From: Oricola sp.
GTDB taxonomy: Bacteria > Pseudomonadota > Alphaproteobacteria > Rhizobiales > Rhizobiaceae
DNA length: 64,000 nt
NCBI RefSeq assembly: GCF_022763245.1
Contig: NZ_JALEGV010000012.1
Coordinates: forward strand, 248,001 to 312,000
Reading direction: 5' to 3'
The notes under the pieces were generated by a model, which ran no database searches, was not told the origin of the DNA, and was given only the letters and a program-made list of their open reading frames with translations. How positions within the stretch are numbered: position 1 is the first letter of the stretch; each line of letters opens with the position of its first letter. This document shows positions 8,570 through 16,637 of this stretch, one piece after another. A program made the translations under genes and the position numbers.

Positions 8570-8702
8570 GCCGTGACCCTCCTGTTGCCGGTGATCCCCA
8601 TGGCTAGGGACAGGCGGATCACCCGCGCATCATTCAAATGAACGATGGAGACCGCCCGTCGCTGGCCGATAGTGCGGGTTTGCAGCCACGGGAGGAGCGC
8701 GA

Positions 8703-9224
8703 GTGGCCGGTGAAAATGAAGACGGCAGCCGCATCGACGCGCTGGAACGGCGCTTGCGCGATGTCGAGGACCAATTGGCGATCTACCGGCTGCTTGCCGC
8801 CTACGGCCCGGCGGTCGACAGCCGCACGGAAGCGGCCACGGCCGGACTGTGGACCGAGACGGGCCGCTACGACTATGGCGGCGCGCCGCTCGTCGGCGCG
8901 CAGGCGATCGGCGATCTCGTCAACATCCAGCCGCATGTCGGCTATGTCGAACGCGGCTGCGCCCATGTCATCGGCATGCCGTTCGTCGCCGTCGAGGGCG
9001 ACCGGGCGACGGCCACCGGCTATTCCCGCGTCTATCTGCATGACGGGGACGGCTGGAAGGTGGAGCGCACGAGCGCCAACCGCTGGGAACTCGAAAGAAC
9101 GCAATCGGGCTGGAAGGTCGCCAATCGCGTGAACCGTCTGCTGGACGGATCGCCCGACGGGCGCGAATTGCTGTCGCGCGCTTTCGTACAATCAAACGGG
9201 GAGGAAACCGATGTCGTTTCTTGA
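8703..9224 (+). CDS. NTF2/SnoaL-like fold protein
   Basis: A 173-aa protein opening with a coiled helix (IDALERRLRDVEDQLAIYRLLAAYGPAVDSR) reminiscent of the BaiE-like bile-acid dehydratase subgroup, then a small beta domain containing GYSRVYLHDGDGWKVER. It starts at GTG 8703, chosen because GGAGGAG lies about 6 bases upstream. The 3' end overlaps the next SDR gene by 14 bp, so the two are probably made together. A dehydratase or isomerase paired with the SDR is a reasonable guess, not shown. Confidence 0.75.
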   Translation: MAGENEDGSRIDALERRLRDVEDQLAIYRLLAAYGPAVDSRTEAATAGLWTETGRYDYGGAPLVGAQAIGDLVNIQPHVGYVERGCAHVIGMPFVAVEGDRATATGYSRVYLHDGDGWKVERTSANRWELERTQSGWKVANRVNRLLDGSPDGRELLSRAFVQSNGEETDVVS

Positions 9225-10086
9225 AGGCAAGGCCGTCGTCATCACCGGGGCCGGCGGCGGTCTCGGCGCCGCCTATGCGAAACTCGCCGCGTCTTTCGGC
9301 GCCGCGATCGTCGTCAACGATGTCGATCCCGACGCCGCGCAGGCGGTAGTCGGCGCGATCGAGGCGGATGGCGGCCGCGCGATCGCGCAACCGGGCGACA
9401 TCTCGCAATGGGATTTCGCCGAGACGCTCGTCGACGCCTGCGTCGACACGTTCGGCACGATGACCGGCTTCGTCAACAATGCCGGCATCTTGCGGCCGGC
9501 GCTCATCGAAGACGTGACCGAACGCGACCTGCGCCGCATGATCGAGGTCAACCTGATCGGCACGGTCGCCTGCGCGCAGGCGGCAGCCCGGCGTCTCAAG
9601 GCGCTTGGCGGCGGTTCCGTCGTCAATGTCGCCTCGGGCTCGCAGGCCGGCGACATCGCGCTCGGCGGCTATGCCGCGACCAAGGGCGCCATCGCGTCGC
9701 TGACATATAGCTGGGCGATGGAATTGCGCGGCACCGGCGTGCGAATGAACGCCCTCTCGCCGCTCGCGGAAACCGCCATGGCCGGCGTCAACGCGCATCT
9801 GATGGCGATCCAGTCGCAAAACCGCGAGGTCCACTATGCGGCGCTGCCGCCCGCCGAAGCCAATGCGCCGGTGGTCGCCTATCTGCTTTGCGACGACGCG
9901 GCCGGGATCAACGGCCAGGTGATCCGGATCGCCGGCCGCCAGTTGTCGCTCGTCACCCATCCGACGATCGCCAGCCCTGTTCTTGAGGATGACTGGACAT
10001 TCGAGAAAGTCGCGGACGCGTTTGCGACAACACTTTCGGCGAAACAGCACAAACTCGGCCTGGCCATGCCCGAAGACGGCAAATGA
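9211..10086 (+). CDS. SDR resembling the dehydrogenase domain of multifunctional beta-oxidation enzymes
   Basis: A 291-aa SDR with TGAGGGLG at 12-19, D37 suggesting NAD, NNAG at 89-92, a catalytic serine at 142 or 144, Y154 and K158 (GGYAATKGA). The VVITGAGGGLGAAYAKLAASFGA and VVNDVD opening resembles the (3R)-hydroxyacyl-CoA dehydrogenase part of peroxisomal MFE-2/HSD17B4, and the C-terminus is longer than in ordinary SDRs. A strong GGGGAGG ribosome site precedes the ATG. It probably oxidises a hydroxyl on a steroid or CoA-linked intermediate; the exact substrate is unknown. Confidence 0.82.
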   Translation: MSFLEGKAVVITGAGGGLGAAYAKLAASFGAAIVVNDVDPDAAQAVVGAIEADGGRAIAQPGDISQWDFAETLVDACVDTFGTMTGFVNNAGILRPALIEDVTERDLRRMIEVNLIGTVACAQAAARRLKALGGGSVVNVASGSQAGDIALGGYAATKGAIASLTYSWAMELRGTGVRMNALSPLAETAMAGVNAHLMAIQSQNREVHYAALPPAEANAPVVAYLLCDDAAGINGQVIRIAGRQLSLVTHPTIASPVLEDDWTFEKVADAFATTLSAKQHKLGLAMPEDGK

Positions 10087-10216
10087 CGGGTACCCTACGG
10101 AAGTTGTGCATGATCGCGGGGGCTGATCGTTTGCAGGCCTATGCGGATTGTTGTAGGTCGCGATTTGCCCGAGAATACGGGATTCCGGATCGATCCCGGC
10201 ACTGGAAGGACAGGAC

Positions 10217-10981
10217 GTGAACCAATCGAGCGCAGCCGCGGAAAAGGATGGCGAGGGCCGCAACGGGCGCGCCTCGGCGTCTCGAAGCACGAGCGAAGCG
10301 CGTAGCGCCACCAATCCGCGCAAGGAACTCGTTCGCGAACAACTGATCGACATCGCCGCGCAGCTGTTCGACAGCAAGGGCTACGTCCAGACGAGCATCA
10401 ACGACATCGCCCGCGCCATCGGCCTCGGACGGTCGGCCGTCTACCACTATTTCCGCAACAAGGAGGAGATCCTCGCCGCCCTTGTGGAATCGGAAGCGCT
10501 GACGCCGTCGCACCAGCTCCAGGACCTGATGGAGCAGCCGAACCTGACGCCGCGAGACCGGTTGCGCCGCGCGATCGTCGACGGCATCAAGCGCCGCCTG
10601 TCCTCCGGTTCCCGCTTCATCCTGTTCGCCCGCCTGGAGACCCAGATTCCCGACGAACTCGGCCCGCGCTACAATCAGGGCCGCCGCGACATCTACGATT
10701 TCTACGTGCGCTGCATCGCCGAGGGCATCGAATGCGGGGAGTTCCGCGAGGTCGATCCGAAGATCGCCGCGTTTGCCGTGATCGGCATGGCGAACTGGAC
10801 GTCGCGCTGGTATTCGCCGGCCGGCGTGCGCCAGCCCGAGGAAATCGGCGAAATCATCGCCGATTTGGCGCTGCACGCGCTGACGGTTCGTGAAAGCGCG
10901 GTGCAGGACGACACGGGCATCCGCAACACGCTCGGCCAGATGCGCGAACAGATCGACTGGCTCGAACGCAATCTCACCTGA
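10217..10981 (+). CDS. TetR-family regulator, KstR2/acyl-CoA-responsive type
   Basis: A 254-aa protein with a basic, low-complexity first 35 residues, then a TetR_N domain (LIDIAAQLFDSKGYVQTSINDIARAIGLGRSAVYHYFRNKEEILAALV). The C-terminal segment containing ANWTSRWYSPAGVRQPEEIGEI is typical of TetR proteins that sense acyl-CoA esters, including KstR2, the repressor of HIP catabolism in actinobacteria. It starts at GTG 10217 with AGGA upstream. It lies centrally among the steroid genes, so it is a candidate owner of the shared operator motif. A perfect-dyad version of that motif starts 21 bp past its stop. Confidence 0.85.
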   Translation: MNQSSAAAEKDGEGRNGRASASRSTSEARSATNPRKELVREQLIDIAAQLFDSKGYVQTSINDIARAIGLGRSAVYHYFRNKEEILAALVESEALTPSHQLQDLMEQPNLTPRDRLRRAIVDGIKRRLSSGSRFILFARLETQIPDELGPRYNQGRRDIYDFYVRCIAEGIECGEFREVDPKIAAFAVIGMANWTSRWYSPAGVRQPEEIGEIIADLALHALTVRESAVQDDTGIRNTLGQMREQIDWLERNLT

Positions 10982-11001
10982 TATCCGCCAAGCCGGCCGC
11001 C

Positions 11002-11017
11002 TAGTCCGTTCGGACTA
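11002..11017. promoter_or_regulatory. Perfect-palindrome version of the shared operator motif
   Basis: TAGTCCGTTCGGACTA; the dyad extends one base further on each side (11000-11008 with 11011-11019). It lies between the TetR stop (10981) and the LysR start (11174). It matches both halves of the polar sites found elsewhere and also contains a T-N11-A LysR box, so either neighbouring regulator could bind it. Confidence 0.6.
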
Positions 11018-11173
11018 GGGAGCCTGTGACCGCGGCGCGTATGATCGGGCTCGATCTCGTTGCGGGAGGAGGCCGGGACAGATGAACCGCGACAATCCGG
11101 ACGGCCGCACCGCCGTTTCCGCGTACCTTCGACATCCGACCTGGCCTTTCCTCGCCGTTGCGGATGCGACACG

Positions 11174-12124
11174 ATGATCCTGCGCAACCTCGCCAAGTTC
11201 GATCTGAACCTCCTGCAGGTCTTCTCCGCCGTCTACAGCGAGAGCAGCATCACCCGCGCCGCGGACTCCCTGAATGTCACCCAGCCGGCGGTCAGCAACA
11301 GCCTCGCCAAGCTACGTGAGATCTTCGGCGACCCGCTCTTCGTGCGCGCGAGGCACGGCGTCGCGCCGACGCCGCTGGCGAACGCCCTGATCCATCCGGT
11401 GACCGAGGCCCTGACGTCGCTCGACCGGGCGCTTGCGGCGCATCAGTGCTTCGATCCCGCCGCGAGCGAACGCATCATGAGCTTCAGCATGAGCGATTTC
11501 GCCGAGGCGATGATCCTCGCACCCTTCGTCGGCGCGGTGAACCGGCGAGCCTCGCGCATCACGATCCGCAACAATTTCATCGCCGAACGCGATCTGTGCT
11601 TCGGCCTCGCCTCCGGCGAGATCGACTTCGCCATCGAGTCGCATCCGCTGCGGGAACCCGACATGGGAAACCGACTGCTCCTGGAAGACGAGTTCGTCTG
11701 CGTGATGCGGGCGGACCATCCCGCCGCTTCCGGCGCGTTCACGCTGGAGACCTATCTTTCGCTCGACCACCTGCACATCTCCAACCGCCCGCGCAACGCC
11801 AACCTCGTGGATGGAGCGCTCGCCCGCGTGCGGCAGAAGCGGCGGGTGGCGGCGACCCTCGAACACTGCCTCGGCGCCGGCGCGATCCTTCAGCAAAGCG
11901 ATCTGTGCCTGACGATCCCGAGAGGCTTCGTGAGCCGGTTCCTGTCCGACGACTGTTTCGTCACGCGACCGCGCCCCTTCCGGATGCCGCCGCTGAGAAC
12001 CTGGCTGTACTGGCATCCGACGACGGAAAACAGCCCGGCCCACAACTGGGTCCGGCAGGTGATGGACGACTGTTTCCCCACGCCGCACACGCTTGCCACG
12101 GCACTGCATCATAACTCGCCGTGA
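11174..12124 (+). CDS. LysR-family transcriptional regulator
   Basis: A 316-aa LysR protein of the NodD/NahR/LinR-like branch. The N-terminal winged helix-turn-helix is clear (FDLNLLQVFSAVYSESSITRAADSLNVTQPAVSNSLAKLRE, then FGDPLFVRARHGVAPTPLA), followed by a periplasmic-binding-like effector domain. I chose ATG 11174 (MILRNLAKFDLNLL) rather than the longer open frame from 11060 because the family begins there. The gene precedes the FrhB-aminotransferase-SMP30-RidA block on the same strand and is its likely regulator. The effector is unknown. Confidence 0.85.
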   Translation: MILRNLAKFDLNLLQVFSAVYSESSITRAADSLNVTQPAVSNSLAKLREIFGDPLFVRARHGVAPTPLANALIHPVTEALTSLDRALAAHQCFDPAASERIMSFSMSDFAEAMILAPFVGAVNRRASRITIRNNFIAERDLCFGLASGEIDFAIESHPLREPDMGNRLLLEDEFVCVMRADHPAASGAFTLETYLSLDHLHISNRPRNANLVDGALARVRQKRRVAATLEHCLGAGAILQQSDLCLTIPRGFVSRFLSDDCFVTRPRPFRMPPLRTWLYWHPTTENSPAHNWVRQVMDDCFPTPHTLATALHHNSP

Positions 12125-12248
12125 TGAGTGTCATTCAGACTGGCGATTTGTTCCCGCAAACCGGCGCAACCTAGAATTCCTCCCGTGTGCCGGACCTCCG
12201 ACGTGACCGCGTGTCGCCCGGAATTCCCGGCATGCAGGGAGGATATGC

Positions 12249-13565
12249 ATGCGGGTCGCAGAACGGGTGGAAGACATCGTGACATCCGGGCTGTGCACCG
12301 GATGCGGCATGTGCGAGAGCCTGCTCGGCAGCGACACGCTGCGCATGGACCTCTCGCCGGAAGGCTTCATGCGCCCGCGCCAGATCCGCACGCTCTCCAA
12401 GGCCGACGAAGGAGCGGTCATGCAGGCCTGCGCCGGGCACCGCCAGGTCGGGCCGGAGCCGGTCGGCATCGAGCCGCACCGAATGTTCGGATCGTGCCTG
12501 CATCTCGCCAAGGGCCATGCGACGGCTCCCGACATGCGCTTCGAGGGCGCGACCGGCGGCGTGCTGACGGCGGTCGCCGCCTTTCTGGTCGAAGAGAAAC
12601 TGGTCGACGCGATCATCCAGATCGGCGCGTCCGATTCAGATCCCTTCGCCAACGAGGTTCGGTTCAACACGACGCGTGAAGAGATCGTCGCCTCGGCGGG
12701 CTCGCGCTACGGGCCGGTCGCGCCGCTGACGCAGGTCCACGCGGCGCTCGACAGCGGCAAGCGCTTCGCCTTCATCGGCAAGCCCTGCGACGTGGCGACC
12801 CTGCGCAACCTGGCGAAGACCGATCCGCGGGTCGATCGGCAGATTCCCTACATGCTCGCCATGTTCTGCGGCGGCTCGCCCAGCGTGTCGGCCACCCACA
12901 ATGTCGTGCGACGCTTCGGCGAGGACCCGCGCGAGATCGCCGAATTCCGGTATCGCGGCCGCGGCTGGCCCGGACCGACCTTCGTGCGGACCCGGAAAGG
13001 CACGGTCCACCGGCAGAGCTACGACGACACCTGGTTCGGCGACCTGACCTTCGAGCTCATGTTTCGCTGCAAGATCTGCGCTGACGGGCTCGGCGAACAT
13101 GCCGATCTGGTCGGCGGGGATTGCTGGGTCATGGAAGACGGCAAGCCGAGCCACCGCGAGATGGGCGACGGCTGGAACATCGTGATCGGCAGGACGACGC
13201 GCGGCGCCGAACTCGCCGCGAAGGCCGTCGAAGCCGGCTACCTCCACGAAGAGCCGTTCACGATCGCCGAATTCGAAAAGATGCATGACGACCACGCGCT
13301 GAAGAAGCGCTCCGTGTTCTGGCGCCTGCTCGCATTGACCGCCACACGCCAGCCCCGGCCGCGATACGAGCGGTTGCGCGTCGCCGAGGCCGGATGGCGC
13401 AACGCCAGCTGGCGCGAGAGATGGGCCGCATTCCAGGGCACGTTCCTGCGCTCTGTCGCAGGACGCAACAGGGAAAGCGGGATCGGTTCGGGCAGCTTCG
13501 TGCTCGAAGAGACGAGAAACGACATCGAGAAACCGGCAAGAGGAGGAGAACCACATGCCGCTTAA
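12249..13565 (+). CDS. Coenzyme F420 hydrogenase/dehydrogenase beta-subunit (FrhB) family Fe-S flavoprotein
   Basis: A 438-aa protein of the FrhB/HCAR/BciB family. It has an N-terminal cluster motif C16-x2-C19-x2-C22 (CTGCGMC) and further cysteines at 61, 180 (GKPCD), 207 (FCGG), 274, 277 and 292; the second signature is CKICADGLGEHADLVGGDCW. Family members reduce F420, chlorophyll precursors or conjugated double bonds using Fe-S and FAD. F420 synthesis is not visible here, so a reductive step on an organic substrate fed by ferredoxin seems more likely. GGGAGG lies 7 bases before the ATG. It overlaps the aminotransferase gene by 11 bp. Family confident, substrate unknown. Confidence 0.8.
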   Translation: MRVAERVEDIVTSGLCTGCGMCESLLGSDTLRMDLSPEGFMRPRQIRTLSKADEGAVMQACAGHRQVGPEPVGIEPHRMFGSCLHLAKGHATAPDMRFEGATGGVLTAVAAFLVEEKLVDAIIQIGASDSDPFANEVRFNTTREEIVASAGSRYGPVAPLTQVHAALDSGKRFAFIGKPCDVATLRNLAKTDPRVDRQIPYMLAMFCGGSPSVSATHNVVRRFGEDPREIAEFRYRGRGWPGPTFVRTRKGTVHRQSYDDTWFGDLTFELMFRCKICADGLGEHADLVGGDCWVMEDGKPSHREMGDGWNIVIGRTTRGAELAAKAVEAGYLHEEPFTIAEFEKMHDDHALKKRSVFWRLLALTATRQPRPRYERLRVAEAGWRNASWRERWAAFQGTFLRSVAGRNRESGIGSGSFVLEETRNDIEKPARGGEPHAA

Positions 13566-14775
13566 CCACCTGCGCTCGAAGGCGTCCGGCACGGGGCCGG
13601 CGCTCTTCTTTCCCGACCCGGAAGTTCCGGCAGTCTTCAATTTCGACCAGGGCCTGGCGGCTCCGGAAACCTTTCCCCTCGCCGATCTCGAACGGCTGGC
13701 GAAAGGCGTGGTGGATCGCGACGGCCCCTCCGTGCTCGATTACTTCGACCCGAAGGTCGGCTACGAGGAACTCGTCTTCGGCTATCGCGGATTGCGCACG
13801 CAGATCGCCAACCGCATCGAGCGGATGCAGGGCCGCGCGCTCGGCCATATGGGCGTCATACTGACGTCCGGTTCGGTCCAGGGCATCGCGCTGGCCATGC
13901 ACGGATATCTCGACAAGGGCGACATCGTCGCGGTCGAGGCGTCGTCCTTCCCCTATGCGCTGCGTTTTGCGGAAATGTCCGGCGGCGAGGTGCGCCCGGT
14001 CCCCGTCGACGCCGACGGCATGGACATCGACGCGCTGGAGACGCTGATCGCCGACATCGCGTCCGAGGGACGACGGCTGAAGATGGTCTACACCATCCCG
14101 ACCTTCCAGACGCCGACGGCGACCGAGATGTCGGTCGAACGCCGGCAACGCCTGGTCGATCTCGCGGACAAGCACGATTTCATCATCATCGAGGACGACG
14201 TCTATGGCGACCTGCGCTTCGCAGGCGAGCCGCTGCCGACGCTGCTGTCGCTCGACAAGGGCGGCAAGGTGATCCAGTGCGGTTCCTTCAGCAAGATCAT
14301 CGCCCCGGCGCTGAGACTGGGCTGGATCGCTGGCGAGGCCGAGGCGATCGAACCGCTCGCCGCGATGCGCCAGGACCTCGGCGTGGCGCAATGGATCGCC
14401 CGCATCATGGAAGCCTACATGCTGGAGGGGCTGCTCGAACCGCATCTGGAAAAGGCGGCTGCGGTCTATGGCAGCAAGGCGCGGGTGGCGGCGGAGGCGA
14501 TGCGCGCGCATTGCGGCGACTTCGTCCGGTTCACCATGCCGCGCGGCTCCTTTTACCTCTGGGTGGAGATCGACGACCGGATCGACTGGGACAAGGCGTC
14601 GGCCGAAGCCGCGCGGGAGGGTATCTTCTTCAGGCCCGGCGAACGCTTCATGGGCGAAACCGGCGGCCGCAAGTTCCTGCGCCTCGCCTACAGCCATGTG
14701 AGCGAGCAGGTCATCGCCGACGGCATCAAGCGGCTCGGCGCGATCCTGCGCGCCAACGTCCGGGCCGCCGCATGA
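13555..14775 (+). CDS. PLP-dependent class I/II aminotransferase (MocR-domain/2-aminoadipate aminotransferase type)
   Basis: A 406-aa fold-type I PLP enzyme without the GntR domain of MocR. The Schiff-base lysine is K247 (CGSFSKIIAPALRLGW), the aspartate of the PLP nitrogen is in EDDVYGDL (213-220), and the IPTFQTPT segment at 181-188 is typical. It probably transfers an amino group between an amino acid and a 2-oxoacid. A GGAGGAG site precedes ATG 13555, and the 3' end overlaps the lactonase gene by 4 bp. In an operon with a reductase, a lactonase and a RidA-like protein, an imine or enamine intermediate is plausible. Confidence 0.85.
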   Translation: MPLNHLRSKASGTGPALFFPDPEVPAVFNFDQGLAAPETFPLADLERLAKGVVDRDGPSVLDYFDPKVGYEELVFGYRGLRTQIANRIERMQGRALGHMGVILTSGSVQGIALAMHGYLDKGDIVAVEASSFPYALRFAEMSGGEVRPVPVDADGMDIDALETLIADIASEGRRLKMVYTIPTFQTPTATEMSVERRQRLVDLADKHDFIIIEDDVYGDLRFAGEPLPTLLSLDKGGKVIQCGSFSKIIAPALRLGWIAGEAEAIEPLAAMRQDLGVAQWIARIMEAYMLEGLLEPHLEKAAAVYGSKARVAAEAMRAHCGDFVRFTMPRGSFYLWVEIDDRIDWDKASAEAAREGIFFRPGERFMGETGGRKFLRLAYSHVSEQVIADGIKRLGAILRANVRAAA

Positions 14776-15623
14776 TCCCGGCACGGACGATAGCGACCGG
14801 GTTTGCCTATCCGGAAGGGCCGCGCTGGCACGACGGCCAGCTCTGGTTCGCCGACCAGCATGACGAAACGGTCCACATCCTGGCGCCCGACGGCGCCAGG
14901 AAGGGCTCCTTTCACGTGCCCGGCGGCCCGTCCGGCATGGGATGGACCACGGACGGCGATCTGCTCGTGGTCTCGATGGACGAGCACAAGGTGTTCAGAC
15001 GGAGCGGCGACGCCCTGGCGCTGCATGCCGACCTCTCCTCCCATCACCGCTACCAGACGAACGAAATGGTCGTCGACCATCACGACCGCGCCTATGTCGG
15101 CAATATCGGTTTCGATTTCGAAGCCGGCGAAGAGGTCAAACCGACCATGCTGCTGCTCGTGGAAAGCGACGGCACGGTTTCCGTCGCGGCCGACGACCTG
15201 CTGTGCCCGAACGGCAGCGTCATCACGCCGGACGGCCGGACGCTCATCATCGCGGAATCCCTCGCCCACCGCCTGACGGCCTTCGACATCGCCGCCGACG
15301 GCTCCCTGTCCAACCGCCGGGTGTTCGCGGAGGTTCCCGGCCATGTGCCCGACGGCATCTGCCTCGACGCAGAGGGGTATGTCTGGGCCGCGTCGCCATT
15401 CACCAATTCGGTGATCCGGGTGCGCGAAGGCGGCGACATCACCGACACGGTCCGCATCGACGACGCCGGCGCCTATGCCTGCATTCTCGGCGGGCCGGAC
15501 GGACGCGACCTCTATGTGTGCTGCGCCAATCCTGGCATGCGGCCGGCAACCGTCGAACAGCGCGGCGGCCGCATCGACGTGGCGCGAGTGACTGTGCCCG
15601 CCGCGAAAGGGGCACGGCCATGA
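14772..15623 (+). CDS. SMP-30/gluconolactonase-family lactone hydrolase
   Basis: A 283-aa six-bladed beta-propeller. The metal ligands expected for the family can be placed: E15 (YPEGPRW), N97 (YQTNEMVVD), N147 (LCPNGSV) and D194 (VPDGICLD). Enzymes of this group hydrolyse sugar or other lactones with Ca or Zn. The ATG overlaps the aminotransferase stop (ATGA), and the stop overlaps the RidA-like start in the same way, so the three are translated as a unit. Substrate unknown. Confidence 0.85.
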   Translation: MIPARTIATGFAYPEGPRWHDGQLWFADQHDETVHILAPDGARKGSFHVPGGPSGMGWTTDGDLLVVSMDEHKVFRRSGDALALHADLSSHHRYQTNEMVVDHHDRAYVGNIGFDFEAGEEVKPTMLLLVESDGTVSVAADDLLCPNGSVITPDGRTLIIAESLAHRLTAFDIAADGSLSNRRVFAEVPGHVPDGICLDAEGYVWAASPFTNSVIRVREGGDITDTVRIDDAGAYACILGGPDGRDLYVCCANPGMRPATVEQRGGRIDVARVTVPAAKGARP

Positions 15624-16015
15624 ACGCCGCCACGCGCCGCGAATGCCTGAACCCGCCCGGCATGGCTTTTGCCGGCATGAGCCAGGGCGTGCGGGTGGGC
15701 GACACGATCCATGTTTCCGGTCAGGTCGCCTTGCGCGACGGCGGGGTGATCGGCATCGGCGATCCCGAAGCACAGGCCCGGCAGTGCCTCGCCAACATCG
15801 AAGCTGTGCTGAACCTGTCGGGCGCAGGACTGGCGGATGTCGTCGCACTGCGCTGCTATCTCGTCGATGCGGCGCACTACCCTGCCTATTCGGCGGTCAA
15901 GAACGCGCTCTTTCCCATCGATCCGCCTTGCGGAACCGCGGTGATCGTGAAGGGCCTCTTGCTGCCGGAACTGCTGATCGAGGTCGAAGCCGTCGCGACC
16001 TTGCCGGGGGGCTGA
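15620..16015 (+). CDS. RidA/YjgF-family protein lacking the imine-deaminase arginine
   Basis: A 131-aa protein of the Rid superfamily (VRVGDTIHVSGQVAL near 25-39, ANIEAVLNLSGAGLADVVALRCYL). In true RidA enzymes a conserved arginine precedes the final VEIEAIA strand. Here that region reads VIVKGLLLPELLIEVEAVA, with lysine at the expected place, so ordinary imine deaminase activity is doubtful and a different Rid subgroup is likely. It is the last gene of the LysR-FrhB-aminotransferase-lactonase block (4-bp overlap upstream) and converges on the VOC gene with only 14 bp between stops. Confidence 0.8.
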   Translation: MNAATRRECLNPPGMAFAGMSQGVRVGDTIHVSGQVALRDGGVIGIGDPEAQARQCLANIEAVLNLSGAGLADVVALRCYLVDAAHYPAYSAVKNALFPIDPPCGTAVIVKGLLLPELLIEVEAVATLPGG

Positions 16016-16029
16016 CGTCGCCCGGCAGA

Positions 16030-16626
16030 TCAGTCGAACACCACCTTCGCGTCGGTGAGGAAATCGCCATAGGTGTCGTAGCGGATCAGGGGATCGCCGC
16101 CCGTCCAGGACTTCAGCCGCTCCGACACCGCCTCGCGCGCCTTGCGCCAGCGCGGCGGCACGATTTCCAGCATGGGGCCGACCACGGACGGCGACTTGTA
16201 ATAGACGATCGACTGGTCCTGCCCCACGATCGGGATCACCAGTTCGGCCTCGTAACCGGCCTGCTCGACACGGCGCCGGGCCTCGTCATAATCGGGCACC
16301 CAATAGCCCAGATGCTGCAGGCCTTCGCGCCCCGAGGCGAGGAACTCGGTATAGGGCGACGGGGCGTCGTTCACCTGCTGGATCAGTTCCAGCTGGACAT
16401 CGCCGATGAAGCCGAACGCCAGGCGCATTTCGATGCTGACCTGTTCACCGCGGAACCGGGACGGATTGGGCGGCCGGCCTGTCCCGTTTTCCAGGAACAG
16501 GAACGGTCCGATCCCCAGCACGTCGATCCAGTGGCGAACCGCGGCGTCAAGGTCGCGAACGACGAAGCCGAGCTGCGTCGCCGGCCCAAGAACGGGTTTC
16601 AGATCCGCATGCTGGTCGGTCTGCAT
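16030..16626 (-). CDS. VOC/glyoxalase-fold protein
   Basis: A 198-aa protein with two beta-alpha-beta-beta-beta modules: LGFVVRDLDAAVRHWIDVLGIGPF (about 18-41) and, later, LQHLGYWVPDYDEARRRVEQAGYEAELV. Methylmalonyl-CoA epimerases, dioxygenases and isomerases share this fold. The histidine and glutamate ligands are incomplete by eye (H109 in LQHLGYW and E156 in MLEIV may serve). It lies 11 bp after the thiolase gene and is probably co-transcribed. In a pathway ending in methyl-branched acyl-CoAs, epimerase activity would make sense, but this is inference. ATG 16626 is chosen over longer open sequence because the domain starts there. Confidence 0.7.
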   Translation of the reverse strand: MQTDQHADLKPVLGPATQLGFVVRDLDAAVRHWIDVLGIGPFLFLENGTGRPPNPSRFRGEQVSIEMRLAFGFIGDVQLELIQQVNDAPSPYTEFLASGREGLQHLGYWVPDYDEARRRVEQAGYEAELVIPIVGQDQSIVYYKSPSVVGPMLEIVPPRWRKAREAVSERLKSWTGGDPLIRYDTYGDFLTDAKVVFD

Positions 16627-16637
16627 GGCGTCCACCG

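Noticed and set aside
10120-10135. TCGTTTGCAGGCCTA-like sequence upstream of the TetR gene as an autoregulatory site
   Set aside because: It is one base shorter than the consensus, has the opposite polarity to the other copies and misses key positions.
12127-12142. A possible weak copy of the shared operator motif 107 bp before the FrhB-family gene
   Set aside because: It matches about 8 of 14 defined positions and lacks the GACGATG end, so I did not include it.
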